Below, in pieces: positions 53,120 to 63,700 of a stretch of 64,000 bases of DNA; the first letter of the stretch is position 1, and every line of letters starts with the position of its first letter. A program made the position numbers and the translations under genes. The notes under the pieces are model-generated. The model was not told where the DNA came from and ran no database searches. It was given only the letters and a program-made list of their open reading frames with translations. This DNA is from Clostridiaceae bacterium (GTDB lineage Bacteria > Bacillota > Clostridia > Lachnospirales > Lachnospiraceae): NCBI GenBank assembly GCA_902363735.1, contig CABJBA010000002.1, forward strand, positions 186,001 through 250,000, read 5' to 3'.

Positions 53120-53629
53120 ATGAATGAAATGTATGCAGAATGTCTTGTAAAACGCAAATCCCCTGCTTATACCATGCTGTTGAAGGTCGTTATGGGAATC
53201 CTGTGTGTGATCGCATTTTTTCTTTCCATAACTCCGCTTTTAGGAGGCTTTGGAGTAGTTATTCTCTTTGCGGCCATTGGAGGAACCTATTTTGTATTCC
53301 GTAACAGTGAAGTGGAATTTGAATATCTTTTTGTGACAGGCAGCCTTTCCGTAGATCGGATTTACGGTAAGAGCAAGAGAAAGAAAGCCTGGGAAGGTTC
53401 CATGGAAGGAATCCAGATTGTTGCGCCTACAGGCTCTACAGAGGCCAGGGATCATGAGACAGGAAATATGAAGGTACTGGATTTTTCCTCCCATATGCCG
53501 GGAGCAAAGACATATACCTTGGTCAGCCAGTCTGGCGGAGAAAGGACCAAGATCGTATTTGAACCTGATGAAAAGCTGCTTCGATGTATGAGGATGACAG
53601 CGCCGCGGAAGGTGATTCAGGGAATATAA
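53120..53629 (+). CDS. DUF6106-like membrane protein (169 aa)
   Basis: Starting from the ATG at 53120 it reads MNEMYAECLVKRKSPAYTML, followed by two hydrophobic helices (about 18-60) and then a basic, beta-rich cytoplasmic-type domain (FRNSEVEFEYLFVTGSLSVD, KIVFEPDEKLLRCMRMTAPR). The upstream frame from 53051 lacks a ribosome site. It looks like the conserved Lachnospiraceae membrane protein family DUF6106; this name is from memory. Function is unknown. A strong terminator directly follows. Confidence 0.7.
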   Translation: MNEMYAECLVKRKSPAYTMLLKVVMGILCVIAFFLSITPLLGGFGVVILFAAIGGTYFVFRNSEVEFEYLFVTGSLSVDRIYGKSKRKKAWEGSMEGIQIVAPTGSTEARDHETGNMKVLDFSSHMPGAKTYTLVSQSGGERTKIVFEPDEKLLRCMRMTAPRKVIQGI

Positions 53630-53632
53630 CAG

Positions 53633-53679
53633 AAAACAGGAGCCAGGCAGTTCATTCAAACTGCCTGGCTCCTGTTTTT
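53633..53679 (+). terminator. Strong intrinsic terminator
   Basis: A long stem built from AACAGGAGCCAGGCAGTT and its complement, with a short loop and TTTTT. Confidence 0.93.
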
Positions 53680-53684
53680 GTCCG

Positions 53685-53713
53685 TTGACAACCCCTGTAA
53701 AATTTGTTAAACT
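53685..53713 (+). promoter_or_regulatory. Predicted guaB promoter
   Basis: TTGACA (53685-53690), 17-bp spacer, TAAACT (53708-53713), 70 bp before the start codon. No purine riboswitch is seen in the leader. Confidence 0.7.
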
Positions 53714-53761
53714 ATGTAACTAATAAGCAGGAAAGAAAGCTTAACAACGTACGAATCATAA

Positions 53762-55237
<1,476 letters not shown>

Positions 55238-55323
55238 GTATGATTTACTTAATGAAGGTAAGCAAAGCACAGCCTGAGTTTTGCCCAGAAGGCACGATGA
55301 GTAAATCAGAAGTTGTATAAACC

Positions 55324-55358
55324 AAAGGTGGAGATCATAAAAGATTCTCCACCTTTTT
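55324..55358. terminator. Terminator between guaB and the convergent DUF3842 gene
   Basis: AAAGGTGGAGA (55324-55334) pairs with TCTCCACCTTT (55346-55356), followed by TTT; the reverse strand also has a T-rich flank. The 3' arm lies in the end of the minus-strand gene. An additional inverted repeat TGATTTACT / AGTAAATCA lies at 55241-55249 and 55300-55308. Confidence 0.85.
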
Positions 55359-55739
55359 TATTACAAGGCCAATGGCCTCTGTTAAAGTCAGATTTTCGCA
55401 GCCAACTACGTGATGGTTGCATTTGTTCACCGGAATCAGTATTTTGTAAGCAGAGCTTTTCCCTATAGCCTCTGACATGGCTGGAGTGATTTCTCCCAGA
55501 AGAGAATCTGCAATGACAATTCCGATGGGTCCGATAATCAAATCTGCCTGCCGGCTGGCTACGATAACCGGATTTTGACCTGTTGCTCCCGCATCAGCTC
55601 CTGCCTTTAACATGGCAGAGGTGGCAATGGAATTAGTTCCCACGGCAGTGATGAAAAGCTCCGGATGAAATTTTTTTAGCTGAACAATGACGGATTGACC
55701 CATTTTTCCGCCCTGCCCGTCAATAATAACGATATTCAT
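55335..55739 (-). CDS. DUF3842 family protein (134 aa)
   Basis: Small Rossmann-like protein: MNIVIIDGQGGKMGQSVIVQ, LFITAVGTNSIATSAMLKAG, IIGPIGIVIADSLLGEITPA, IPVNKCNHHVVGCENL. The GQGGKMG loop resembles a nucleotide-binding turn, and the conserved C/H pairs near the end may bind metal. It is widespread in Firmicutes with unknown role. Cytoplasmic, single gene; the GerA-family gene is 74 bp upstream on the same strand. Confidence 0.85.
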   Translation of the reverse strand: MNIVIIDGQGGKMGQSVIVQLKKFHPELFITAVGTNSIATSAMLKAGADAGATGQNPVIVASRQADLIIGPIGIVIADSLLGEITPAMSEAIGKSSAYKILIPVNKCNHHVVGCENLTLTEAIGLVIKKVENLL

Positions 55740-55813
55740 GGCAATCCTCCTCGCCCTTTATTGTATTATAGGAAAGGAAAGAAATCAAGGGCTGGAAAAA
55801 AGGAGTGTATTGT

Positions 55814-57223
55814 TTATTTTTTCTTATGAGGAAGCCGTCCCCGGAAAAACCGCTTTTTCAGTTCTGAAAAATGGAAGGGAATCAAAGGATATATATAGCT
55901 CTTTCCTGCAATGGTTTTGTTAAATACAATTGCGCACACAGAAAGCAAAGCTCCTCCCGCAAAGCCCCAGTAATTAAACAGAGCTGTGGTAATCAGCATG
56001 ATCATTCTCATGAATTTAAAAGCATAGCCAAGTTCAAAGCTGGACTGGGAGTAGTTTGCAATCGTGACAAAGGCCATATAAAGCATGGTTTCACTGTTAA
56101 ACCAGCCGGATTTTACTGAATACTCTCCCAGTACAATACCGGCGATAACGCTTAAAGGTGTGGTCAGCATGCTGGGAGTGGTGACTGCAGCAAGTCTTAA
56201 GCCGTCAATGGCAAATTCCAGAATCAGAAGCTGGAAAACCAAAGGAACCTGGGGTATCTCTGACAACTGCGTAAACTGGAGCCAGGATGGAATTATCTCA
56301 GGGTTTTGCATGAGAAGCAGCCAGACTGGTGTCATGAACAGGGTCAATATGGCGATGACCAGCCTGGAAAGGCGAAGATAAGTGCCTGTAACAGGAGGAA
56401 AATAATAGTCGTCAGCTTCTTCGATGATATCAAATACTGACGAAGGAAGTATCATGGCAGCAGGAGAACTGTCTACCAGGATGATGATATTTCCTTCTAA
56501 AATAGATGCAGCAGCCGTATCAGGCCGTTCGGAAAATTTAAACTTTGGAAAGGGATTAAACCACTTATGAGGATAAAGGCATTCTGCAAGGCTTTCCTGG
56601 TTCATGGTCAGTGCATCCACCTCCAGCTTTGCTATGCGGTCCTTGATCATGGCAAGAAGCTTTTCGTCCACTCTTCCCTTAAAGTAGCAGATTGCAATAT
56701 CTGTGTGAGAGCTTTCTCCGGTGCTGGTGATTTCCATAGTGAGCTTCGGGTCCCGGATCCTCCGGCGGATGAGAGCGGTGTTAAAGATCAGGGTTTCTAC
56801 AAATCCGTCTCTGGAGCCTCTTAAAACCTTGTCTTTTTCCGGCTCCGACACCCCTCTGGAAGGATAGGTGCGGCAGTCCACGGTAATACAGGTATCATAG
56901 CCGTCAATAAACATACAGGAAATTCCCATTAAAAGCTGAACTATCATTTGTTCTTCATCTTTAATGAGCCCAACTTCACCGTAAGGCAGATATTTTTTTG
57001 AAAAGGTATGTGCATCAGGAGGCATATCTTCTTCCTTGATGGCTGCGAAGCCGGGAAGTAATTTTAGCCAGACCTCATCTTTTGTAAATCCGTCAATAAA
57101 ATAGATGCAGGCCTCTCTGCCCGCCATGTGTATGACCCGGTATACCACATCGAAATTTGATTGAACGTCCAGTTTTTCGTGGAGACGTTTTATGTTGTCC
57201 GATAACTTTGGGGAAAAATCCAT
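55814..57223 (-). CDS. Spore germination protein of the GerA/SpoVAF family
   Basis: 469 aa from the ATG at 57223, which has AAGGAG nine bases upstream; earlier ATGs are too close to the site. A soluble N-terminal half (about 1-270) contains the signature CRTYPSRGVSEPEKDKVLRG, RDGFVETLIFNTALIRRRI. The C-terminal half has 5-6 membrane helices (LSRLVIAILTLFMTPVWLLL, ITTALFNYWGFAGGALLS) and a basic tail. It acts in the inner membrane of spores in germinant response or SpoVA-linked function. No GerB or GerC partner is adjacent, so a stand-alone SpoVAF-like role is more likely than a complete receptor. Confidence 0.9.
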   Translation of the reverse strand: MDFSPKLSDNIKRLHEKLDVQSNFDVVYRVIHMAGREACIYFIDGFTKDEVWLKLLPGFAAIKEEDMPPDAHTFSKKYLPYGEVGLIKDEEQMIVQLLMGISCMFIDGYDTCITVDCRTYPSRGVSEPEKDKVLRGSRDGFVETLIFNTALIRRRIRDPKLTMEITSTGESSHTDIAICYFKGRVDEKLLAMIKDRIAKLEVDALTMNQESLAECLYPHKWFNPFPKFKFSERPDTAAASILEGNIIILVDSSPAAMILPSSVFDIIEEADDYYFPPVTGTYLRLSRLVIAILTLFMTPVWLLLMQNPEIIPSWLQFTQLSEIPQVPLVFQLLILEFAIDGLRLAAVTTPSMLTTPLSVIAGIVLGEYSVKSGWFNSETMLYMAFVTIANYSQSSFELGYAFKFMRMIMLITTALFNYWGFAGGALLSVCAIVFNKTIAGKSYIYPLIPFHFSELKKRFFRGRLPHKKK

Positions 57224-57239
57224 GGTGATCATCTCCTTA

Positions 57240-57274
57240 CCCCCCAGGGGGCTTTCTCTCTGCCCGTTGGGCAA
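57240..57274 (-). repeat. Single double-hairpin repeat upstream of the GerA-family gene
   Basis: On the minus strand GCCCAACGGGC, then AGAGAGAAAG, then CCCCCTGGGGGG, ending about 17 bp before the start codon. It closely matches the copy at 32601-32634 and the junction of the tandem units. Confidence 0.7.
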
Positions 57275-57418
57275 ATTCTCCTTGTGTCAAAAAAAATATA
57301 AGGATAGTATGTGCATTTTTTGAGAAAATATGTTCTGAGGTTTTCGGGATTATATATATAAAATTCCAGTAATGTTTCTTGTATACAAGGTGAGTTTTGG
57401 TAAAATACACTAAAAATA

Positions 57419-57447
57419 TTGACTTTCAAGGAAAAAAATGGTATTAT
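57419..57447 (+). promoter_or_regulatory. Strong sigma-A promoter of a candidate small RNA
   Basis: TTGACT (57419-57424), exactly 17-bp spacer, TATTAT (57442-57447). Confidence 0.75.
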
Positions 57448-57453
57448 CATCAA

Positions 57454-57579
57454 TGTGAGAAGCGTAAGGAATTGCACAGTTTTGACACATAAATTTTGGA
57501 AGCAGAAATTTTATAATGTGACGGCTTTAGAACGTGACAAAGGATTGCCTTCTGTGGGGGAAGGGCAATCCTTTTTTTT
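57454..57579 (+). ncRNA. Candidate small RNA of about 125 nt
   Basis: A near-consensus promoter ends at 57447 and an intrinsic terminator ends at 57579, with no open reading frame of note between. The next gene has its own promoter after the terminator, so this is not simply its leader. Known families (6S, SRP, tmRNA, RNase P, riboswitches) do not fit what I can see. The intergenic sequence left of it (57275-57418) holds nothing recognised. Confidence 0.5.
57539..57579 (+). terminator. Intrinsic terminator of the candidate small RNA
   Basis: AAAGGATTGCC (57539-57549) pairs with GGCAATCCTTT (57564-57574), followed by five more T. Confidence 0.9.
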
Positions 57580-57591
57580 ATCTGAAAAGTA

Positions 57592-57620
57592 TTGATATAG
57601 CGGAAAGAATTACATATACT
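57592..57620 (+). promoter_or_regulatory. Predicted promoter of the YitT-family gene
   Basis: TTGATA (57592-57597), 17-bp spacer, TATACT (57615-57620), 32 bp before the start region. Confidence 0.7.
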
Positions 57621-57651
57621 ATCATTTAGTGACAAGGAGGAAATGAAGCTT

Positions 57652-58524
57652 ATGTTGAAAAAAATGAGGAGAGACAAGTTCGGCAGAAATGTGATTACGA
57701 CTGTAGCTGTTGTGGCGGCCGCATTTTTACAAACATTTGTCATACAGACATTTATCAGGCCGTCGGGACTTTTATCAGGCGGTTTTACAGGAATTGCAAT
57801 TTTAATTGACCGGATTACTTCTCTTTTCGGAAGCAATTTTTCTACTTCTCTGGGAATGATCCTTTTAAACCTCCCCGTTGCCTGGGCCTGCAGCAAAAGC
57901 ATCAGCAAGAGGTTTACTTTCTTTTCCCTGCTCCAGGTTTTTTTAGCCAGCGGTTTATTAAATATTCTTGATTTTAAGCCGATTTTTGAAGATATCATAC
58001 TCAATGTGCTGTATGGAGGCGTGTTGTATGGATTTGCCATTGTCATGGCTCTCAGGGGAAATGCTTCCTCAGGAGGAACTGATTTCATCGCCCTGTATGT
58101 ATCCAATAAAACCGGAAAATCCATATGGACCCAGGTCTTTATGGGCAATGTGATTCTGCTCTCCGTTTTTGGGGCGATTTTTGGCTGGGACTATGCCGGT
58201 TATTCTATCTTATTCCAGTTTGTGACCACCATGGTCATCTCCACGTTTCATCACCGGTATGAAAGGGTCACTCTTCAGATCACCACTACAAAGGGTCCTG
58301 AGATGGCAAAAGAGTATGTTAAGGTTTTTCACCACGGTATTTCGTGCGTAGAGGCAGTGGGAGGTTACAGCGGAAGGGACATGTATCTGCTTCATACAGT
58401 AGTTTCCTCCTATGAAGTGCCCGATATGGTAACCTTGTTCCTGGAAGTGGATGAAAATGTGATCGTAAACATGCTGAAAACACAGCAGTTTTACGGCCGG
58501 TTTTACAGGGCTCCCATGGAATGA
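57652..58524 (+). CDS. YitT family membrane protein (DUF161 + DUF2179)
   Basis: 290 aa from the ATG at 57652; AAGGAGG is 11 bases before it and only 2 before the alternative ATG at 57643. Five to six membrane helices in the first 200 residues include the YitT motif FIRPSGLLSGGFTGIAILID and ASSGGTDFIALYVSNKTGKS. The last 80 residues form the soluble DUF2179 domain (RVTLQITTTKGPEMAKEYVK, CVEAVGGYSGRDMYLLHTVV). Members may be transporters; substrates are unknown. It is convergent with the MATE gene. Confidence 0.9.
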   Translation: MLKKMRRDKFGRNVITTVAVVAAAFLQTFVIQTFIRPSGLLSGGFTGIAILIDRITSLFGSNFSTSLGMILLNLPVAWACSKSISKRFTFFSLLQVFLASGLLNILDFKPIFEDIILNVLYGGVLYGFAIVMALRGNASSGGTDFIALYVSNKTGKSIWTQVFMGNVILLSVFGAIFGWDYAGYSILFQFVTTMVISTFHHRYERVTLQITTTKGPEMAKEYVKVFHHGISCVEAVGGYSGRDMYLLHTVVSSYEVPDMVTLFLEVDENVIVNMLKTQQFYGRFYRAPME

Positions 58525-58542
58525 TTTTTATTTCCGCCAGGA

Positions 58543-58576
58543 TCAAATACCCCGTAGTTTCCTATGGGGTATTTGA
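58543..58576. terminator. Shared hairpin between convergent yitT-like and MATE genes
   Basis: TCAAATACCCC (58543-58553) pairs with GGGGTATTTGA (58566-58576). The T-tracts are weak on both sides; the right arm lies in the MATE 3' end. Confidence 0.55.
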
Positions 58577-59959
58577 ATGGCCGAACCTGGGTAGCCGCAG
58601 TCTTTTTAAGGGGCTGAACCAGTTGAAATACACAATAAACAAAAGTGAGGTAATGACCCAGGTCAGAGGATAGCTGAAAATCATAGTCCGGATTCCCGGA
58701 CGTATGGGAACGGCCACAAGTATCCATATGATCCGGAGCACGCAGATTCCCAGAGCCGTAATGATCATGGGAATCCAGCTGTCTCCCACTCCCCGGAGAG
58801 AGCCGGAATAAATTTCAATGCACACATAGGTAAAGAATACAGGTGAGAGAAAATGGAGTATTTCCATTCCCTTTTCAATCACATCCCGGTCAGCAGTAAA
58901 TAATAAATAGATGTAGCTGCCAAAGTAATACAGCAAAATGCTTAAGACAATGGCGGAAATAAATCCCATGATCATACATATCCTGATCCCTTTGTACACC
59001 CTGTCCTTTTTTCCGGCTCCGTAATTTTGTCCTACAAAGGTGGTAACGGCGATTCCAAAGGCACTGATGATCATCCAGAAGATGCTGTCGATTTTTGAAT
59101 AGGCTGTCCAGGCGGCAATGGTATCGGTTCCCAGGGAATTGACTGCAGCCTGGATGATTACGTTGGAAGACGAGTACATTACCGATTGGAGGGCGGCAGG
59201 AAAACCAATTCTGGTCATCTGCTTTAACATGTTCTGGTCAATTCTGATGTCTTTTAGATTAATCCGGTAGGACTGGTCTGTTTTGAGCAGCACACGGGCT
59301 ACTAAGACGGCACTGACAAACTGGGAGATAACAGTGGCAATGGCGGCTCCTCCAACTCCCATGTGAAAGAAAGCCACAAACAGCAGGTCCAGCCCAATGT
59401 TGGTAAAACAGCTTACTATCAAAAAATATAGAGGCTGCCTGGAGTTTCCGGCTGCTCTTAAGATGCCGGCTCCCATATTATAAAACAGGTTTGGAATGGC
59501 ACCTAAAAAATAAATCCGCAGAAATAAAACAGAATATTCCATGATGTCGTCGGGCGTTCCCATTGCCTTTAAGGCAGAAGGCGCCATAAAAAAACCTACA
59601 AACATCAGCACAATGCCGCCTATGAGGGAAAAGGCGGCGGCAGTATGAACGGCCAGGCTTACCTGGCTTTCCTTTTTTGCTCCGTAAAACTGAGAGATAA
59701 TGACTCCAATGCCAGAGGAAAGCCCGACAAAAATCCCAATCAGTAAATTGATTAAAGTTCCTGTAGGACCTCCCACGGCTGCCAGTGCTTCCTTGCCAAC
59801 AAACCGTCCAACCACCACAGCATCGGCAGTGTTATAAAGCTGCTGGAAAAAGGTTCCGAATAAAATAGGAAAGAAAAACAGAAGAAGCTGCTTCCATATC
59901 ACTCCCTCTGTAATCTGATTCTGCCCTGAGGCATCAAGTGTCCTTCTGTGTCGATTCAT
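58562..59959 (-). CDS. MATE family efflux transporter
   Basis: 465 aa, twelve predicted membrane helices. The MATE pattern is visible in the first helix pair (FFPILFGTFFQQLYNTADAV, VVGRFVGKEALAAVGG) and again in the second half (FPAALQSVMYSSSNVIIQAA, TFVGQNYGAGKKDRVYKGI). It exports cationic drugs or metabolites with Na+ or H+. The ATG at 59959 takes its AGAGGAA site from the end of the tandem repeat directly upstream. Confidence 0.92.
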   Translation of the reverse strand: MNRHRRTLDASGQNQITEGVIWKQLLLFFFPILFGTFFQQLYNTADAVVVGRFVGKEALAAVGGPTGTLINLLIGIFVGLSSGIGVIISQFYGAKKESQVSLAVHTAAAFSLIGGIVLMFVGFFMAPSALKAMGTPDDIMEYSVLFLRIYFLGAIPNLFYNMGAGILRAAGNSRQPLYFLIVSCFTNIGLDLLFVAFFHMGVGGAAIATVISQFVSAVLVARVLLKTDQSYRINLKDIRIDQNMLKQMTRIGFPAALQSVMYSSSNVIIQAAVNSLGTDTIAAWTAYSKIDSIFWMIISAFGIAVTTFVGQNYGAGKKDRVYKGIRICMIMGFISAIVLSILLYYFGSYIYLLFTADRDVIEKGMEILHFLSPVFFTYVCIEIYSGSLRGVGDSWIPMIITALGICVLRIIWILVAVPIRPGIRTMIFSYPLTWVITSLLFIVYFNWFSPLKRLRLPRFGHSNTP

Positions 59960-59970
59960 TTAGTTTCCTC

Positions 59971-60070
59971 TATTTGCCCTGTTTTCTGGGCATAATGGTA
60001 TACCCGAAGGGTGCTTTCTCTATTTGCCCTGTTTTCTGGGCATAATGGTATACCCGAAGGGTGCTTTCTC
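59971..60070 (-). repeat. Two identical 50-bp palindromic repeat units before the MATE gene
   Basis: 59971-60020 and 60021-60070 are identical. In the minus-strand sense each unit has AGAAAGCACCCTTCGGGT, ATACCATTAT and GCCCAGAAAACAGGGC. These are the same family as the 51-bp units at 10303 and again end in an AGAGGAA Shine-Dalgarno next to the start codon. Confidence 0.92.
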
Positions 60071-60134
60071 ATTTAGGTAAGTATGTATTTTGCCTTCTCA
60101 TTATACAGTCTTAAAAGGGAAAATACAATCCCGA

Positions 60135-60575
60135 TTATTCACTTAACTGCGCTTTAAAAATGGCTTGGTCCACAGCCTTTAACAGCATCCCTGAGGTATA
60201 CCTGGTATCGGCAGAATAGGAGATGTTTTTGGTTGACTGGTTTTTGACAATCTGCTCTGATAAGTTACTCATGGCCGGCTGCATCAGAGGATACATGGTG
60301 GCTACGGTTTCGCTTAAAGGGACCAGGGCGACCGAGGTGATCTGTTTGGAATCGACGGTTACTTCCACGTTTGCCTCTTGATGGTTCAGCATGATGGCGG
60401 AGGTATAGACTCCCGGAACATAGATCACTGGGTCCCCGGAGGTCTGGAGAGAATCCCTCTTGGGGCGGAACATGACTAAAAACAAAGTGATGAGGAGAAT
60501 TCCAAGGCCCACAAAGATTGCAGTGTAAATGATTTCCTTCATTCGTAAAACAATGATTTTTGTTTTAGAGCTCAT
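60135..60575 (-). CDS. Membrane-anchored FMN-bind-like protein (146 aa)
   Basis: An N-terminal basic stretch and one membrane helix (about 15-36, IYTAIFVGLGILLITLFLVM) anchor it. The outer domain follows the FMN-bind pattern (VPGVYTSAIML, VEVTVDSKQITSVALVPLSE, IVKNQSTKNISYSADTRYTS, LLKAVDQA), but the usual SGAT flavin-attachment sequence is replaced by SADTRYTS; the Thr may or may not be modified. Probably a cell-surface protein of unknown function. It is divergent from addB. Confidence 0.7.
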   Translation of the reverse strand: MSSKTKIIVLRMKEIIYTAIFVGLGILLITLFLVMFRPKRDSLQTSGDPVIYVPGVYTSAIMLNHQEANVEVTVDSKQITSVALVPLSETVATMYPLMQPAMSNLSEQIVKNQSTKNISYSADTRYTSGMLLKAVDQAIFKAQLSE

Positions 60576-60766
60576 AAAAGAAGCCCTCCGTACAGTTTTG
60601 TTATAATGTATTATTGGGGTGGAAATTTCATTCCTAAGAATTCATTGTTGACGGGGGAAATCTGTGATAAAATAAGATGCGAACATGCGTTTGCAAGCCG
60701 GTGGATGTGGACACATATCTGCTTGGTTTATCAGGATAAAAAAATGGGAAAAGGAGTGAGTATGCT

Positions 60767-63700
60767 ATGTCCCTTCAATTTATATTAGGCGGCTCCGGTT
60801 CTGGAAAGACCCGGCGCTTGTATACGGAGCTGATCAGCCGGTCCATGGTGGAACCGGATACCAGGTTTATTGCCATTGTTCCGGAACAGTTTACCATGCA
60901 GACACAGAAGGAGATTGTCACCCTTCACCCCAACCACGGGGTTATGAACATTGATATTGTAAGCTTTATGAGGCTGGCCTACCGGATATTTGAAGAGCTT
61001 GCCATTGTAAATCCCCAGGTTCTTGACGACATGGGAAAGTCAATGGTGCTCCGGAAAGTGGCTGCAGGCAAAAAGAGGGAGCTGATTCTTTACAAAGAGT
61101 ATTTATCAAAAACCGGATTTGTTTCCCAGCTAAAGTCTATGCTGTCAGAGCTGTACCAGTACGGTGTGACGCCTGAGATGCTGAGCGGAGAAATGACGGA
61201 TCACGTAAGCCCTATGTTAAAGCAGAAGCTTTCGGATATTTCAGTGATCTATCAGGGGTTTAAGGATTATATTAAGGAAAAATACATCACTACAGAGGAA
61301 ATTTTAGATGTTCTATGTAGTGCCCTTCCAAGATCAGAGCTGATAAAAAACAGTGTTATCACCTTAGACGGATATACAGGATTTACTCCGGTTCAGTACC
61401 GGATATTAAAGTTGTTTCTCAGGTATGCCAAACAGGTCATTATCACTGTGACTATTGATCCGTCGGAAAATATGAACCGGAAAACCGGAGCCCAGGAACT
61501 GTTTTTCATGAGCCGACAGATGATATGGAAGCTTAATGAACTTGCAGGAGAAACAGGGACCTCCAGAGACGGAGATATTCTGCTTACGGACCACCCGGCA
61601 GTCCGCTACCATAGGGAAGAGGAACAGGAAACAAAAGGCCGGTGCAGCGGAGAAAATGATCTGGATTTTCTGGAACAGAATTTATACCGGTATAAGGGCA
61701 GGTCCTGCCAATCCATTCCCGGCTCTGTAGGTCTTGTAAAGGCTTTAAGTCCTTCGGAAGAAATTGCTTTTGTAATCCGTTCCATGGAGGAACGAATCCG
61801 GGAACAGGGTCTCCGTTACCGGGATATGGCTGTCATAACGGGAGATCTGGGTACTTATGCCAATGAAATATCCCATCAGTTTCCTTTAAGCGGAATTCCT
61901 TATTTTCTGGATGATAAAAAAAGCATTTTAAAAAATCCAATGGTGGAACTGATCAGAGCTGCCGTTGATATGGTGCAGAAGGACTTTTCCTATGAATCGG
62001 TGTTTCGTTATTTAAGGACCGGACTGGTGGCTTCAAAGGAAGATGGGCCTAAAACAGACAGGCTGGAAAATTACGTCATTGCTATGGGAATCCGTGGATT
62101 TAAACGGTGGAATAGTTTGTGGGAGGGCTGGTACCGGGGAGGGAAGGATTTAAACCTGGAGGAGTTAAACTCCTTCCGGGAGGAGATTATGACCCCCTTG
62201 AGACCTCTTTTGGAAGCCTTTCGTTACAAGGAATCCACGGTAAAGTCCATGACGTCGGGATTGACCACCCTTTTGATGGAACTGGGTATAGAGGAAAAGA
62301 TTCTCTCTTATGAAGCAGAGTTTCAGGAATTGGGAGAATTTGGCCTTTCCCGTGAATACAGTCAGGTATATGGACTGGTTATGGACTTATTTGACCGTTT
62401 GGCCGGGCTTTTGGGAGAGGAGCATGTAAGCCCCAGGGAATATGGGGAAATCCTGGATGCAGGTTTTTCTGAAGTCAAGGTCGGCCTGATTCCCGCTTCT
62501 GTCGACCGGGTAGTGGTGGGAGATATTACCAGAACCAGGTTAGACCACATCAAGGTCCTGTTTTTTGTGGGGGTAAATGATGGAATTGTTCCCGTAAAAA
62601 AGGATAACAAGAGTCTGCTCACAGACAGGGAAAGAGACTTTTTAGGAAGCCAGGCCATTGAGCTTGCCCCTACTGCCAGTGAGGAGGGGTTAAGACAGCG
62701 GTTTTACCTGTATCTGGCGCTGACAAAGCCGGAGCAGGAGTTAATATTATCCTATGCGGCTATGGATGGCAGCGGAAAAAGCCTGCGCCCCTCCACTTTG
62801 ATCGGAGAATTGAAAAAGCTTTTCCCCCGCCTGGTGGAAAAGGTCCCGGAGGACAGGGCTGTTCCCCTTTCCATGAGGGAGGCAAAGGACTGTCTGGTAA
62901 AAGGACTGCGGGAATATGGGCAAACAGGGGGAGATGAAAGATTTTTAGAGTTGTTCAGGGCCTTTCTTCGTTCAGAAGATCATAAGGATGAAGGAAGGAA
63001 ACTGGCGGAAGCTGCTTTTTATTCCTATGAAAAAAGAGGAATCGGAAAGATTGCAGCAAGAGCCCTTTATGGCCGTGTCATCAGCGGAAGCGTGACCAGA
63101 ATGGAACAGTTTGCTTCCTGTGCCTACGCCCATTTCTTGAATTACGGGCTGGAATTAATGGAAAGACAGGAGTTTCAGCTTGCAGCAATGGATATTGGAA
63201 ATTTATTCCATGATTCAATCGATCTGTGGTTTAACCGGATGAAGGAGGAAGAACGTGATTTCAAGACCCTTTCGGAAGAAGATAGGAAGGCTCTGGTCCA
63301 TGAATGCGTGACTGAGGTGACGGCAGAATACGGCAATACTATTTTAAAAAGTTCTGCCAGAAATGCCTATCTGGCGGGAAAGGTAGAACGGATCACCGAC
63401 AGGACGGTATGGGCGCTTTTGGAGCAGCTGAAAAAAGGAGACTTTACTCCTGTAGGGTTTGAGGTGTCCTTTTCTGCAGACGATCATCTAAAAGCCATGA
63501 GGATTCCCTTATCCGTGGATGAAGCTGTTCATCTTCGTGGAAGAATTGACCGTATGGACTTATACGAAGATGAGGATGCGGTCTATGTAAAGATTATCGA
63601 TTATAAATCAGGAAGCACTGCTTTTGACTTAACCTCCCTTTACTATGGCCTTCAGATGCAGCTTGTGGTCTATATGGACGCTGCCCTGGAAATGGAAGGA

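Noticed and set aside
57450..58148. Minus-strand 232-aa ORF antisense to the YitT gene
   Set aside because: It is a shadow of the YitT coding frame, with no ribosome site and low-complexity basic sequence.
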